Assembly (NCBI GenBank): GCA_030620095.1
Contig: JAUTXW010002458.1
Location: 364,001-428,000, forward strand
Origin: Kuschelorhynchus macadamiae
Lineage: Eukaryota > Arthropoda > Insecta > Coleoptera > Curculionidae
Reading direction: 5' to 3'
Length of the DNA: 64,000 nt
Below are positions 34,976-51,164 of this stretch, piece after piece; position 1 is the stretch's first letter; the number at the start of each line of letters is the position of its first letter. The notes under the pieces are model-generated. The model did no database searches and had not been told where the DNA came from. It saw only the letters and a program-made list of their open reading frames with translations. The position numbers and the translations under genes are program-made.

Positions 34976-35330
34976 TTGATATATGAAATATATAAATTTT
35001 GTATCGAAAATTACATCTTACTCATACAGCAATGTGGAGTTCGAAAAAACTTCGGCACTTCGGTAGCATTGACTAACATAATTGATGATATTGTGCGGGA
35101 TTCTGCCAAAAAGATGAACAGTATGGTGGTCCTTTTGGATTTTTCGAAAGCTTTCGATACAATTAATCATAATTAGTTGGTCGCTAAATTAAAATAATAT
35201 ATGAATAAGTTGAAATTGAGCCATTGGTAAGTCAAGATTTAAAAACTTTTACATAATGAAACTTTCGTAAAACCATAATCTGCTCTTAAATCCTAACAGC
35301 TCATGTGTATTATTGTCTGGAAATAAAAAT
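34976..35330 (+). pseudogene. Non-LTR RT fragment
   Basis: The open segment 34976-35176 reads QQCGVRKNFGTSVALTNIID and VVLLDFSKAFDTINHN (first catalytic Asp). A shifted piece near 35275-35330 resembles LLLNPNSSCVLLSGNKNK, the post-YADD region. It is closest to the element at 42833-45536 (CGFRKDFSTSVAL, LILLDFSKAFDT). The YADD motif itself is deleted. Confidence 0.75.
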
Positions 35331-36257
35331 AAAACCGCCCTTTTGAAGCTCAACCTTATCAATTAATTAATGGAGGCTAGAGTTAGTTGATGTTGCAAAC
35401 AAACTAAATTATAACGCAGTTGTATATTAGAATTTTGTTGTGTAAATATTACATGTCTTTAAAATGTCTAATGTCAATTATAACTCGGCTGAATTAACCG
35501 ATATGTTAATAGTTTATGGTGAAGCGAGACAAAATGGAATAGAAGAAGTGATAATTTCTTGATACATATTTCGAACAAACAACGCCCTCCAAAAATATTT
35601 TTGAACATATCTGCAGACGTGTAAGAGATACCGGTATCTTAAAACCTTCAAAATCCATTTCTTGACGCAGAAGATAACTATTCTGGTTGGAAGTGGAACG
35701 TAACCCCAGTACAAGTACAACAGTTGTTTCTAACAAAATAAGAAATATTCCTGATCATCTGTACACAGATTTTGGAAAGAACAACAGATAAAACTATACC
35801 AATTCACACGAGTTCAAGAATGTTTTTCCGACAGATTAGGTCGATTAATTTGGGTGGTGGTTTCTAAATAAGTTGGAAAACGACGAAATTAAATAGCATT
35901 TTCGCAAAAAAGTCAGTTGTGTACATGTTTTATTTTCGAATTATTGCAGCTACACCTTACACCCACGCCCTGGGTGAAGCTGTCTACGCATTTTTATCAG
36001 TGAAATATGTGCTAGTTTAAATAACTTTCCAACTGCAATTTCATACTACAGTAGTTTTGTAGAACTATGGAGTAAACCAAAAAAAAAAAAAGAAACACCC
36101 TGTATTGCCGAAACCAAACAAGATCGGACCCATGTTAATATGAACTTTTAGTTTTATTTCTGGGTCAGGAATCAATCAAGCACCATGTATAGTCAATGGT
36201 TGAGGTATTAGGCATCAAAGCACAAATTTCCTTATCGCGATAAACCTAGTAATTAGG
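35331..36257. other. No gene recognised
   Basis: AT-rich. ACACCCTGTATTG at about 36097 is a Tc1-type end without an identified partner. GTTGGAAAACG (35869) and AACTTTCCAAC (36022) form a short inverted pair. Confidence 0.35.
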
Positions 36258-36545
36258 TGTTTAAACAACAATTTATATACTTTTTCCTTAAAAATTTCAT
36301 ATTTAAAAGTTAATAATTTCTATTTAAAACATTGTCTATAAATTCTGAAATACATAATTAAATATAGTTGAAATGAACTTGAAATAAATCAGTATCATTT
36401 CCGACAGTGTTTTGTACTGATTGAGATGTATTACTAGTACTTTAAACACAAAAATATTAAAACCTAATTATATGCTAGGTGAAAGCGCCCCTTGATCCAC
36501 AGAAGATTGGGAAACACCCTCTCTTTTGTCCAAGGTCCTTCGAGT
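36258..36545 (+). repeat. 5' LTR
   Basis: Matches 37624-37720 plus 40068-40250, sharing TGAACTTGAAATAAATCAGT, ACTTTAAACACAAAAA and CCACAGAAGATTGGGAAACA. The right edge is uncertain (about 36530-36550). A polyadenylation-like AATAAA occurs at about 36382. Confidence 0.75.
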
Positions 36546-36599
36546 TACAACGAACCAGGACCTAGAAAAGCACCACAATGCTCTTGCAGGAACAATCAG

Positions 36600-37085
36600 C
36601 ACGGCCATTCAGACGCCGCCATCCTAGCCACTAGAGAAGCCAAGAAGCTCCTAGATGTTACAATCCTTAGGGCCATTCAGACACCACCATATCAGCCCCT
36701 AAAGAAAAGCACGAAGGTTCTAGAGGAAACGCAATCCATATGGCCATTCAGACGCCGCCATTCCAGCCACTAGAGAAGCCAAGGAGATCCTAGAGGAACA
36801 ATCCTTACGGCCGTTAAGTCACCGTCATACCAGCCACTGGAGAAGTCAAGAAGCTTCTAGAAGAACAATCCATATGTACGGCCATTCAGACGCCGTCATA
36901 TCGGCCCCTAGAGAAGTGCCTAACCACTAGAAGAATCCAATACAAGCAGTACAGGCAGCTAAGAATCCATACGGGAATTCAGACGCCGCCATTCCAGGCA
37001 CTAGAGAGACGCACGAAGCTCCTAGAGGAAAAACCAAATCATACGGTCACTAGTCGCCGCCTGTATAACCCCTAGAGAGACGCCT
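36600..37085 (+). repeat. 70-bp tandem repeat array
   Basis: CGGCCATTCAGACGCCGCCA and derivatives recur near 36601, 36671, 36740, 36810, 36880, 36973 and 37041: about seven copies, period 68-70 bp with one 93-bp step. Each unit also has CCAGCC(A/C)CTAGAGAAG. It is GC-rich compared with the window. It sits between the 5' LTR and the envelope-like segment. Confidence 0.85.
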
Positions 37086-37139
37086 AACCAGCCCCTAGGA
37101 GAGCCAGATACAAAAAAAAAAGAAAACCTTACCAAAGCC

Positions 37140-37623
37140 ATGGAAAAACTCAACAAACCTACCATGGAACAGGAGAAATTACGACTAGATCTCTTTCAGC
37201 TACTAACCAACTGCGAAAAAGGAGCACCACCAGACCCGGAAAGTTGCTATCACATCAATGATGTGGAAACAGTTATATATGCCAAATGCTTGGCTATATC
37301 TAACAACCCAATCAACTAGTATAGCATTAAAGTGCAACTGGCATTCGAGAAGATATCTTATTAAGTAACACCAGTGTACTAGAAATATCACAAGACTGTG
37401 TAAACAAAACAAAACAAAACATCATCACGTCAGTCCAGATAAACACAGTACCTATCAAGGTCAGCATAGTCTCAGCAGGACTATTAATATGGATGATATA
37501 GTGGATACTCAAAAAACGAAGCCCATTTAACAAAAGAAACCGACGACAAGACCCAGCGAGGCGATCAACCATGATTGAACTTCAGCCCTTAGACAGACAT
37601 TCGCCGTTGGAGAAGGGAGACAA
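37140..37623 (+). pseudogene. Envelope-like 3' ORF remnant of the LTR element
   Basis: Broken frames from 37140 to 37600 end just before the polypurine tract, where errantivirus-type (insect Metaviridae) elements place their envelope gene. A hydrophobic stretch of about 20 residues (about 37455-37515) followed by a basic cluster has the look of a C-terminal membrane anchor with a short cytoplasmic tail. At least two stops lie upstream (about 37318 and 37362). The surface part and fusion region are absent. Assignment rests on position and the membrane segment, not on a diagnostic motif. Confidence 0.45.
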
Positions 37624-37720
37624 TGTTTAAACGACAATTTATATATTTTGTCCTTAAAAATTGCATATTTAAATGTTAATAAGTCATATTAAAAAAATTA
37701 TCTATAAAATCTTAACATCT
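37624..37720 (+). repeat. 3' LTR, first part
   Basis: Matches 36258-36350 (TTAAACGACAATTTATATAT..CCTTAAAAATT..CATATTTAAA). Interrupted at about 37720. Confidence 0.75.
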
Positions 37721-37785
37721 CTATCCTATTCAAAAATTATCTTAACATCACAGAATACAAAAAATCGATAAATTTCTTTACCCGA

Positions 37786-39971
37786 AACTTCCCTCGTTAT
37801 GATTTTTTTCCATCTGTTAGGAATAGTGAAGAGTGACCGAATTTAGTTCAGTACATAGTCATAGTATATATGTGTTATTTATTCCATCATATTGGATTGC
37901 TACCAATATTTTACCATTTTCTTTCTACCTATGCTACACTTGACTTTTGGGCATAATTTAAAATAAATTCAATAAGTAGTTTTTACATTGACTCTGCAAA
38001 ATTTAAAATCAATTAAAGAAGATTTTTTTATGTTGATTTTTTAAAAATTTTATTTGGCCGCCATTTTGTTTCGCCATCTTAAATTGGAACCCATATTATC
38101 AGTCGTTACCTATTCCAATGGTCCGCAGATACTTCACAGGTATTAAGTTTCTAAATGGTTTTCGTTGTTTTGTTGTTATGTTAAAGTGGTGTATGATTTG
38201 GAGTTTGGATCCATTAAAATAGCAAAAGCCTTTTTTAAAATGTGGATGTTTCACCACTTCATTGTTGTATCCTCAGGACACATAGATTTAATATCCTACA
38301 TGAAACCCATATTATCAGTCTCTCCTACTCCGTTGGTCTGCAGATATTTCCTAACTCCAAATTATACACTACTCTAACAACAAGAAGATCGCAAACAAAA
38401 ACCATTTAGAAAGTTAATATTTGGGAAATACCTGCGAACCAACGGAGTAGGTAAAGACTGATAATATCGGTTTCATGCAGGATATAAAATCTATGTGTCC
38501 TGAGAATGCAACAATAAAATTGCAAATAATACACCACTGTAACATATAAACAAGAGGTTTGTTAACGAAAACCATCTAGAAACTTAATATATAGCAAATA
38601 TGTGCGGACCAACGGAGTAGGTAAAGACCAATAATATGAGTTTAATGCAGGATAGAGTATCTATATATGTATCCTGAGGATGCACAAATTAAGTACCGAA
38701 TCGTCGACAATTTAAAAAAAGGCTTGTTTTTTTACTGGATCTTAACCCCAAATAACACACCACTCTAACAAATTATTTTTAACATTGTTCAGCCATATTG
38801 GATTTTTACCAAAATATTAACATGTCATCCAAATATGACCCTTAATTTTGGTCAAAATTTGAAGTTAATCGGGTAGTATTTAAGCCATGTCGCGAAATGA
38901 CAGACAGACCGACAGACGAACCGACGGAATTAAAACATGTTTTTTGGCATATAGGGACACTAAAACGTGAAGATATGTAAAAAATAATATAATATAAAAT
39001 AAATAAATTCGACAAGTAGCTTTCATAATAATTTTTTTAACATTTCACTAGGCCGCCGTTTTGTTTTTGCCATACTCGATTTTCACTAGAATATTACAGG
39101 ATCATCCCCATATGCAACTTTTTCTCAAAATTTGAAGATATGTAAAACCTGAGAAGGTGATTTTTTTCACGATTACAAAAAATTTATTTGGACGCCATTT
39201 TATTCCGCTATCTTGAATTAGTACCACAATTTTACTAGTTAACCCCTATACCACAATTATCTATAGTACATAATTTGAAATCCATCAATTAAGTAATTTT
39301 TCAGGCTGAATTTTTAATTATTTTATTAAGCCGCCATTTTGTTCCGCTATCCTGGAAGACGAAGTTAATAAAACAATATTTTTTGGCATCTATCGTCACT
39401 AAAACGTAAAGATGTGGAAAAGTGAGAGTGTGACTTTTTCACGATTACAAAAATTTTATTTGGCACCACATTATTAGTTGATCCCTATACCACAATTAGT
39501 TGTCGCACGCAGTTTGAAATCAACCCAATAAGCAGTTTTTTCGGGCTGAATTTTTAAATACTTTGTTAAGCCGCCATCTTGGATTCGTACTAAAATGTTA
39601 CCAGTTGATTCCAACATAATACTTGATGTTTTTGCAAAATTTGAGATAAACTGCATGAGTAGTTTTTAATAATAATTTTTTAACATTTCACTAAGCCGCC
39701 ATTTTGTTTCTCAATATTGGATTTATACCAAAATGTTACCAGGTCATCCCCATATGAACCATCATTTTTGGCCAAAATTTGAGGTCAATTGGGTAAGTAG
39801 TTTTTTTAGCTACGCCTCGACAGACAGACAGACACACAGACAGACAGACAGACCGACGGAATTGAGAAAATATGTTTTTCGTCCTCTAGGGACCCTGAAA
39901 CGTGAAGATCTGAAAAAATCTCGGATAATGATTTTTTCATGAATATAATACTTCCCTTTTACAAGGGAAGT
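37786..39971 (+). mobile_element. Family D element (about 2.2 kb) inserted in the 3' LTR
   Basis: Starts ACTTCCCTCGTTATGATTTT and ends in a hairpin with arms CTTCCCTT and AAGGGAAG near 39948-39971, so both ends read ACTTCCCTYGT inward. Inside, a GCCGCCATTTTGTT..TTGGATTT..ACCAAAATGTTACC block recurs near 38056, 39054, 39190, 39332, 39570 and 39694, spaced roughly 125-240 bp apart. GACAGACAGACAGAC tracts lie near 38905 and 39830. Non-coding. Fragments of the family occur at 11460, 29640, 33660 and 57939. Superfamily unknown. Confidence 0.65.
38085..38790. repeat. Family E MITE cluster (alternating orientation)
   Basis: A copy at 38180-38378 has inverted ends GTTAAAGTGGTGTATGATTT and its near complement AACTCCAAATTATACACTAC. 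Two further partial copies (about 38400-38545 and 38560-38780) are in the opposite orientation. All share CCTGAGGA(T)GCA / TCCTCAGGACACATA and ACCAACGGAGTAGGTAAAGA. They nest within family D. Confidence 0.7.
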
Positions 39972-40067
39972 AATATTATTCGCAAACTATTTAAACTTGA
40001 CCAAGACGTATGCGACCTTGTCCTCGCATTACTATAGTGTTGACGACTTAATTGTTTTCACTTGTTC

Positions 40068-40250
40068 TCTATATATAGTTGTAATGAACTTGAAATAAAT
40101 CAGTATCAATTTCGATAGTGTTGTGTACTTATTTAGATGTACTACTGGTACTTTAAACACAAAAACATTAAAGCCTAATTATATAATAAGAAAAAGCGCC
40201 CCTTACTCCACAGAAGATTGGGAAACACCCTCTCTTTTGTTCCATAGGTC
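40068..40250 (+). repeat. 3' LTR, second part
   Basis: Matches 36365-36545 (GTAATGAACTTGAAATAAAT..GCGCCCCTT.CTCCACAGAA). Continues the LTR interrupted at 37720. Confidence 0.75.
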
Positions 40251-40804
40251 TTTCTTGTATAATGGAATATGGATAATATTATTTTTTACCATTTAGTGTT
40301 TTTGTTAAATATTTTTTAATCTAAGATTAGACGTATTCAATAAACTTTAGAAGCTTAACTGACCCAAGCTCTGAGGCCACAAATCGACGTTATTTTTAAC
40401 TATTTGGAGAGCTGTTCATATTCAGGATGTAAGTCACATCGACCCAATCGGCATGAAACATAAAACACGAGGACAGTCTCCTTAAACACATATAAATAAT
40501 CCAATTCTTGACAGCGGTGTATATTCCGATATACGCCCTTGGCCTTTTGATAAATGGTTTTTCACTTGAAAGCTTCACGCTGAATGGATAGATATGGATT
40601 TACGAAGCGTAAAAGTGAATGAGAAGCTCCTCTCTTGTGTAAAAAAAGCCTTTTTGCGAATAAAGCGGTAATTTTTTTTCAATTCTTAAAATTTCACTAT
40701 CGGCAGCTCCTTTTTATTCATAATCGTTTTTATTCTGTAACCTCATGCATAAGGAGAGAATCATAAAGCAACTATGGAGGGGTATTTTTTTCTTAAAAGA
40801 TTAT
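40251..40804. other. No gene recognised
   Basis: AT-rich DNA with short meaningless open frames; no repeat pair seen. Confidence 0.35.
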
Positions 40805-41140
40805 TCTTAATATTTTTTTACAATGGAAATGAAAGAAAATTGTTGTATAAATTTCTTAGACCTTAACATCGCAAAAACGACACTAACCAACTAAACTTTA
40901 AAATTTACAGAAAACCCACACAGACGGACCACATCGTACCTTTTAACTCTAATCATCCATTCTTCCATAAAATGGCGTTATTAAATTGTTATGGGTATCT
41001 ATCCCTTAATGTAACTTTGAATCCTTCCAATTACAACACAGAAATAAATACAATTAAACAAATTGCCGTCAATAACGGATATAGACCTGAGTTAATTGAT
41101 AGAATAATAAATAAATGTAAACTAAAACTTAATAAATAAA
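40805..41140 (+). pseudogene. Penelope-like element RT C-terminal fragment
   Basis: NFLDLNI at about 40855 matches the conserved INFLDL motif after the YVDD region of Penelope RTs. In a shifted frame, YRKPTQTDHIVPFNSNHP (about 40907) and a KMALLNCYGYLSLNV segment match the IYRKPT.TD..I..NS.HP..HK block. It ends KCKLKLNK and TAA at about 41138. No GIY-YIG endonuclease follows. The same family type as 52600-53880. Confidence 0.75.
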
Positions 41141-41659
41141 TATTTAACATGAAAATAAATAATGGCGTTCTATTGGACTTTTGCTTTTAGGTTGTCTGCA
41201 TTTCTTTACTGAGAAAATTACTTAACATCAACACGCGTTCTAACTTGACAGTTATAGATCTAAACTGAAAAATGTTACAATTACAAAGTGACAGTGGCAT
41301 AAGCAAAACACAACTGGTGAACTAACAGTTTTAACTGTCATGGCAACTAGATTTGGTCTAATTCTTAAACTTTGAATAAATAGACAACAGGAAAGAGTCC
41401 CATATATTATTTTAAATTAGCAGGCTTTGACGGAACTACGTCATTTTTGGGACCTTATTTTTCTGATGTTTACGTTTTGGTTTGTTGACGTGTGTTGTCA
41501 AACCGTCGCGTCGTCTTTACAAATCTAAGCTTAAGTTTTTGCAGTTTATAAATAATACACCCATCGAATTAATATAAATGTTGATTAATAACTTGTGTTG
41601 TGTGTTATAAAACATAACAAACACATTTTTGGTCATTTGCATTATCCTAAATACAAAAA
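41141..41659. promoter_or_regulatory. Upstream region of the THAP exon
   Basis: 41440-41560 is GC-richer and holds ACTACGTCATTTTT and TTGACGTGTGTTG, CRE-like ACGTCA and ACGTG patches. No TATA box in a convincing position. Promoter function is inferred only from position. Confidence 0.3.
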
Positions 41660-41692
41660 ATGGTCAGTTGTGTGGCGTTCTGTCGTACCCTT

Positions 41693-45650
<3,958 letters not shown>

Positions 45651-48600
45651 ATAGCGTGTGCATGGATTTAGGTACATAAAAAGTTTTCATTATTAAAAAA
45701 ATAAGATTGGCAACAAAAAATATTTCATATAATATACAAGGTGCACAAAAAACATGTAAACGCAAGTAAGTAAAATAAAAAAATTGAGAAATTAAAATTT
45801 CTGAGATAACCTAGTTAGCCCTAAAGTTTTTTGTACTAGGTTTAGTTTGTAGGTAATTTAATGGCCAATAAATAAGTAGAGAATTCCAAATTAAGACATT
45901 TTTTACATATTTACCACTAATTTTCCCAAAAACTTGGTCTACTACTACGGTAAAAGGAATAAATTGCGCTTTCTACTCTATTCTAAAAAAATGTACACTA
46001 ACATCTTATGTGAGTGTTATTGCACTTCGAAATAAGAATCATAATTGACTATTGTACTTTGGTTTATTAAGAGTTTATGCAAACTAGGAAGTACCAAATA
46101 AAAATGAAAGCGTAGGAACTTCTGGTACCTATATAAACTTCATCTTACGAACGACAGTATTTTACAAATCAGAATGTTTAAAGGTAGTACTTTTAAAACA
46201 TTGGATACCTAATATTAATATTTTTCTAAAATATAAAAAAGCATTTTTAACCAATAAAATTTATTGGTACCGTATAATAGCAGTTCTATTTTAAATTTCT
46301 TTGGTTTTATTTGTATAATTAATATTAATTTTACTGAATTTTCTTCTAGCCTAATGTGTCTTAGATGTTGATATTTCGTAAATAAATATTTATCTAATGT
46401 TTTGTTCTGTATTAAATTTGAGTAAATTTAAATGAAATAATGATATTTGTGCTTGTTTTTATTTAAAACGTAATTTAGACTGCATTAATAAAATTGTTTA
46501 TATTTAATTATTTATGGCATGTTGCGTATTAAATGCGTTGATGTTTTTTTATCTACCTAACGTTTCTAAATAATTGTAGTTACTTAAAAAAAATAAAATT
46601 TCCTAGTTTAACTAAAAATAACCATTCTGTTGTTAAAAAAAAATCATTAATTTTTATTTATTAAATTGAAGTAAAGTAATAAAAAGAAAACAGAACTACA
46701 AAAGGACAGTCGAAACGAAACAAAAAAGAAAAATTCCATTTACTTTAGAGCTTATGAAAACCTAATATAACTTTCAAATGAAAATTCAAAATTCTTAATT
46801 GCAAATACTTCTAAGGAACAAGCTTTAAATCAAATTATTGTAATTACTGGGCACGCGTCGCGACAGCTCATCATCCAGAATGCGTTCTCGCTGTGTTTAT
46901 TTTGTCCAGTCGTCAAAATTGCCACATTTCTTTATAACTTTGATAAGTCATTATTTCAAACACAATGTCAATTCTAAAGCATCAATAACAACAAACGTTG
47001 AACTTAAACTCCTGAATGAATATAAGGGTATTTATACGAAACGTTATGTAAAAAGTAATATTCAGTAATATCTAAAGTGGGCTGTTAAAGACATGAATTT
47101 TAATGTTTTACCAGTTTTTTTTGGCACCTGAAATAATGTATCACACTAATTGGCTTGTTTAATTTAGTCCATACCTTCATTCTAATTCTGTTTCAAAAGT
47201 ATAAGTTTTCAAATTACTTCCTAAGTTTCAAAATAAAAATCACAGTGGATACGCCACTGAAAACCGGAAACAAGGTGTTGTCATTTTGACGGGTCATCGT
47301 TTTGAATCTTGAGACCTATCCGGTCTCGTCAAGGTCACGGTTAGGCTCTTTTCATTTCAACATTTATTTATTCAAAGTTCTTAAACCTTCTTAGTGAATA
47401 CGGGGGCAAGTGTCTACTACTGCTCCTATACGCTTTTATAGTTTTGGATTCTTTAAATACGCAACTGTTACTTATACCCATTTACACTGAAGTCTTGTAC
47501 ACTAAAGTGGTACGAATAAAGTTATCTACAAAGTTCCGATTAAACCTATGCTGTATATTATTAACAAGCGGTTACGATTTGCGAACGTTCCACCGGTTCT
47601 TTAAAATTAAATGCGTTGTGTCGTAACATGTGGAGAGTTGCGGTATTTGAATCACTACTATAATTCTGTCGTCTATAACCCTTTGTTTCGTTTTATTTTT
47701 TGTTACTTTAAAATACCGCTTTAGATTGTTTTGTTTAGGTATCACATAACCAAGTTGTGATATTTTTAATTGCCTTTAAAATGTGGCTGAGTGACGAAAG
47801 CTACTTTTTTTTCGTACGTATGTGAAACCATTCTAAGCCATTTTAACTTGTTACTCGTAGACGATAACACAGCACATACACAACTAAATAATAGCTGTAG
47901 ACCGAATTACGATGACTTTATAAAGACAATGGCGACAATAGAAACCCACAAGCCAAATTGATGCAAAGTTTCTAAAGGTTTAAATGGGGGCACCCATATT
48001 ATCGTTAGTTTTTCGCAAAATATGACTAGATTAATCTACTTTTATATTGACAACCTCTGTCATCGTCAGTTTTAAATGTAAGGTTATGTTAATGTTTTAC
48101 TTTAATAATCCATTCGAACTATCTAGTACAAACTTACTTTTTCATTTAGATTTTTAACAAATAACAATGTTTGTGCAAGCGATTAATGAGAGTTGTCTGC
48201 CAAGTGAATTTAGTAATGTAATATATACTGAAGCAAGCTTACAAAATAAAGTTTCCCTTGTGCTAATCTTATGGAGCTTCTATCTCAAATTGAGGTGCTA
48301 AATGAAGTAAAACATACACTAAGACATGAAACAATATTGTCTTTTACAACAAAATAAAATCAAAATATAATAATGTGAAAGATTTAATAACTTTTCTTAG
48401 AGTAAGCTTTACATTTACGGTCATAGTCATTTACATATTCATCACAAACACTTTATAATAAGAAGCAAAAAAGAGGTGAACCAGGCTTAAATACATTTCA
48501 TAATCACAAAAACTAATAAAATTAGACACTAAGACAAACCTCATAAGAAACCCAGGTAGGCGAAAAGTAAACAAAGCGATCTTAGCAGCAATATGACCGA

Positions 48601-49809
48601 ACCAATTAAAAATTAGTTACTCTGTTGTTGTCACTGTCCTTATAAAATCACCGACCGAATCTCGTACATCTATCTCCGGAACCTCAAGTACAAGAGGTTA
48701 TAGTTTACTTGTAGTAAATAATTACTGTAATTCTTACTTCTAAGTTGCAACAGAAGAATAATGCCCGGTAATAGCCAGTTTAAAGTAGCAGTAGACGATA
48801 ACTTTATGTACTCTGCAACGACCTATTTTACTTTATAGTAATACGTTATAGGAGTACATTTGAACGTAATGGAGTAGTCTCTGCGAAGTTCACGAAAGTA
48901 TGATACCTAAAGGTTGTAATTTAATAAACAAATTAGAAACAGTAACTTTGAATAATTACTATTGTGTCACGGAAAAGAAATGAGGACCTTGGAGTCAATT
49001 CCTCAAGTTGTTGCTTAGCAGTATTTATTATATAATTACTTTACACGAAAAATTACTATCCAAAGTGTTTGTTGATATATATTAGGATTATTAGTAATAA
49101 ATACGTAAAAAGTCTTAAAGAGCAGTAGTGGAAACAGTTGTAGCTACTTTAGTGCTAGCTGGGATGTTACTTAGCAGGAATCAATTATTGACGAACGTGT
49201 ATAGTTACCACTTGCGTTTAAAGATTTGTAAACTGAACTTAAAAAAAAAAGAAAAAACACTGTTATATATATATGAAATAATTTTTTTAAAATTTGTTTT
49301 ACCCTATACGTTCTCTTGTAGGGTCATAGCCCTGAGGATGACAAATTGTCAAAAGCGCTAGGCAGATAATACAAATTCTATGCTAAATACTCTAAACCTT
49401 GTTTCTTATTATTCTTTACCATTTGACGTATATGGATTATTAAATATTATGAATTTTAATTTGAAAGAGGCACAAAGCTAGAAATCAATATTTGGTTACT
49501 ACATAAAAATCGTTTTTCAATATTTGTAGGGGCGCGTTTTGTACATACCTTGGGCCATCCTGATTTGACAACCTTCTTAGGACTTAAAATCGTTGGGATT
49601 CAAGAAAAACTAAACCTTGGAATTCCTGAAGACAACAAAACTATCTTCAATGCGCGGTAGTTCACGTTTAGTTCTTTGTTGTGGTATGTTATGTAGATAT
49701 ATGTACGTTCATTTAAGTGTTTTTAATTAGCAATGTACATAGGATTTTCAAGTCAAATATTTATTACCTCTACATTTAGACATTCCTTAATATCTGGTAA
49801 TAAATTTAA
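45651..49809. other. Long stretch with no recognised gene
   Basis: About 4.1 kb of AT-rich DNA. AAGGTGCACAAAAAACATG at 45740 weakly recalls a Tc1-type end. Slightly GC-richer patches occur at 46850-46920, 47270-47350 and 48640-48720. Open frames are short, without motif and without paired splice sites. Confidence 0.4.
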
Positions 49810-51160
49810 ATGCTAAACTGTATGAACAAAAAAATTACATTGAGTTTAATAGCAACCGCTAAAATCTCATTAGATAGCGTAAAACTTGAAAAAGTAAACA
49901 TTGATTCTCTAACCAATGTCGTAAATGCAGTTTTAAATGAAAACGTGTCTACACGGGTTGCTAAAAAAAATAATGTGTCAGGAACTACATTTTGCTTACA
50001 AAAGTAACTGCTTTAACTGGAAGTTTTTTACGTAGAACACGAAGACATGTTATTTAATTATTTGCAGTGAGATGCTCTATGGTATTTCTATAAAAGAAGC
50101 TCATCAACTGGCTTATAATTTTGCCAAGGTTAATAAAATTATTGTTTAACTGCGTAAACAGGCGAGGCTAGGCTAGTATTATGGATTTATGATTCGTTAT
50201 AAGATTATGTCATTAAAAAAACACCAAGCGACTAGTCTGTCCAGAGCCACGAGTTTTAATAAACACAACGTTTCTTGCTTTTTCAATAAATGTAATAAGG
50301 AATTAAGTATTAGATAAGTACCATTTTGCCCCTGAAAACCTATACTATATAAATGAAAGTGACATCTCTACAGAGACATACCTTTCAAAGTTATAGCTGT
50401 TAAGGGCATAAAACATGTGGAAAGCATAACTTCTGGCGAAAGAGGCGTTAACAGTACTATTATGGGTTGCATTAATGCGATAAGCAATTCATTACATCCA
50501 GCTATGATTTTTGTACGAGTTAATTTTGAAGAATATAAGCTGAATGATGCACCAGCAGGAACGTTGGGAATGCAACTTGTGGGCGGCTGGTCGAATTTAG
50601 AAAAGTTTTTAGAATTCCTAAAGCATTTTTTTAAACACACAAAACTTTCTCATGATAATAAAGTTCTATTGTTAGTGGATAGTCATGAAAGTCACATTTC
50701 GATTCAAGCTATAGACTTAGCAAAAAGATACGTATACATTTCCGTCATGAACTGCAGCCACTCGATATAGGTGTTTTTGGAAGTCTCAAAACATTTTACA
50801 ATATCGCAGCTAACAATTGGCCAGCAGTCACACCAACTATCCAAAGGCATTCAGCTCGATTAGTATCCAAGCGGTTTATAAGCACCTGGAATTTGGCCAG
50901 TGAATGAACATGTCTTTGATGAAGACGAATATTTATCTTTCGGAGTCACAGATCTAGTTCCAACCAATGATTCATTGCAATATAAGGATAACGTAATAGA
51001 AATATCTAGTCATTTGCCCGAAAAGTACAAGTTTTTTTAGACTCTTTATCAAGCACATCAACCAGTTCATCAAGTTAAATCGCTTTTCCCTCTTCGGAAA
51101 TAATACGTCTATTTACCAAAGCTAGTATCTGGTAGAGATAGACGTAAACTTAAAAGATTA
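49810..51160 (+). pseudogene. Pogo-like transposase relic
   Basis: Domains occur in the correct order. A helix-turn-helix start lies at 49810-50007 (NVSTRVAKKNNVSGTTF). A CENP-B-type segment follows at about 50070-50290 (EMLYGISIKEAHQLAYNFAK, YGFMIRYKIMSLKKHQATSL, FNKHNV). The DDE core is at 50417-50770, with SGERGVNSTIMGCINAISNS, IFVRVNF and VLLLVDSHESH (second catalytic Asp), then a shifted ELQPLDIGVFGSLKTFYN (about 50752; third Asp in LD). A late segment LVSGRDRRKLKRL ends near 51160. At least three frame breaks. Pogo/Tigger group of Tc1/mariner. The 3' end is cut by the next retroelement. Confidence 0.85.
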
Positions 51161-51164
51161 TAGG

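Larger units (their letters stand above)
36258..40250 (+). mobile_element. Defective LTR retrotransposon, 3' LTR split by insertion
   Basis: The 5' LTR starts at 36258 and the 3' LTR at 37624 (both TGTTTAAAC.ACAATTTATATA). The 3' LTR is preceded by a purine-rich tract ending at 37623. The 3' LTR stops near 37720 and resumes at about 40068, so the DNA between is a later insertion. The internal part is only about 1.1 kb: a 70-bp tandem array and a 3' envelope-like remnant. No gag-pol remains. Confidence 0.75.

Noticed and set aside
49310..49370. CCTGAGGATGACAAATTGTC segment resembling Penelope-type terminal or hammerhead sequence
   Set aside because: The strict CTGATGA..GAAA core is absent and no Penelope coding sequence adjoins it.
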